Shown here: piece after piece, positions 12,575 to 64,000 of the stretch
Layout: the number at the start of each line of letters is the position of its first letter
Position numbering within the stretch: the stretch's first letter is position 1
NCBI RefSeq assembly: GCF_000276665.1
Contig: NW_004955418.1
Location: forward strand, 4,357,535 to 4,421,534
From: Chinchilla lanigera
Taxonomy: Eukaryota > Chordata > Mammalia > Rodentia > Chinchillidae
Direction of reading: 5' to 3'
Length of the DNA stretch: 64,000 nucleotides
Position numbers and translations under genes: made by a program
The notes under the pieces: model-generated
Seen by the model: the letters and a program-made list of their open reading frames with translations, nothing else
What the model was told of the DNA's origin: nothing
The model's database searches: none

Positions 12575-64000
<51,426 letters not shown>

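Overview
The window looks like a piece of a rodent nuclear genome. It is AT-rich, has no dense ORFs, and is full of tRNA-derived ID SINEs (13 copies), B1/B4 SINEs, MaLR LTRs, old L1 copies and ancient L2/MIR relics. The ID copies end in a CCGGTACCGG-type 3' end instead of the CCCAGCTCCG end of rat BC1/ID. This suggests a lineage outside mouse and rat, possibly castorimorph (beaver-like), but the species cannot be fixed from sequence alone.

One protein-coding gene is present, on the plus strand: the 5' coding part of TMEM232. Nine coding exons can be placed with consistent GT-AG junctions and an unbroken frame: 12558-12687 (ATG at 12575), 28603-28714, 30182-30287, 32233-32390, 38059-38158, 40874-41040, 51888-52042, 60260-60383 and 61258-61507. 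They encode the first 428 residues plus one base of the next codon. The remaining exons lie beyond the window. The first coding exon starts at a splice acceptor, so a non-coding first exon and the promoter lie upstream and were not found.

Layout. Bases 1-12557 are 5' flank or UTR intron and carry ID, B4, MaLR LTR, L1 and MIR copies. Intron 12688-28602 carries old L1 pieces, L2 pieces and a composite MaLR-type element (about 22208-24955). The next introns are short to medium and SINE-rich. Intron 41041-51887 holds a long antisense L1 (41836 to at least 46330) with a 209-bp internal templated duplication, followed by a GC-richer stretch to about 48230. Introns 52043-60259 and 60384-61257 hold three tRNA-type SINE copies and one more, respectively. 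After 61508 comes intron with another antisense L1 that runs off the end.

No RNA genes, CRISPR arrays, operons or bacterial features were found. Nothing here makes a convincing new molecular system. The points most worth checking are possible in-frame alternative splice sites at exons 6 and 7, the templated duplication inside the L1, two perfect intronic hairpins, and unexplained GC-richer stretches.
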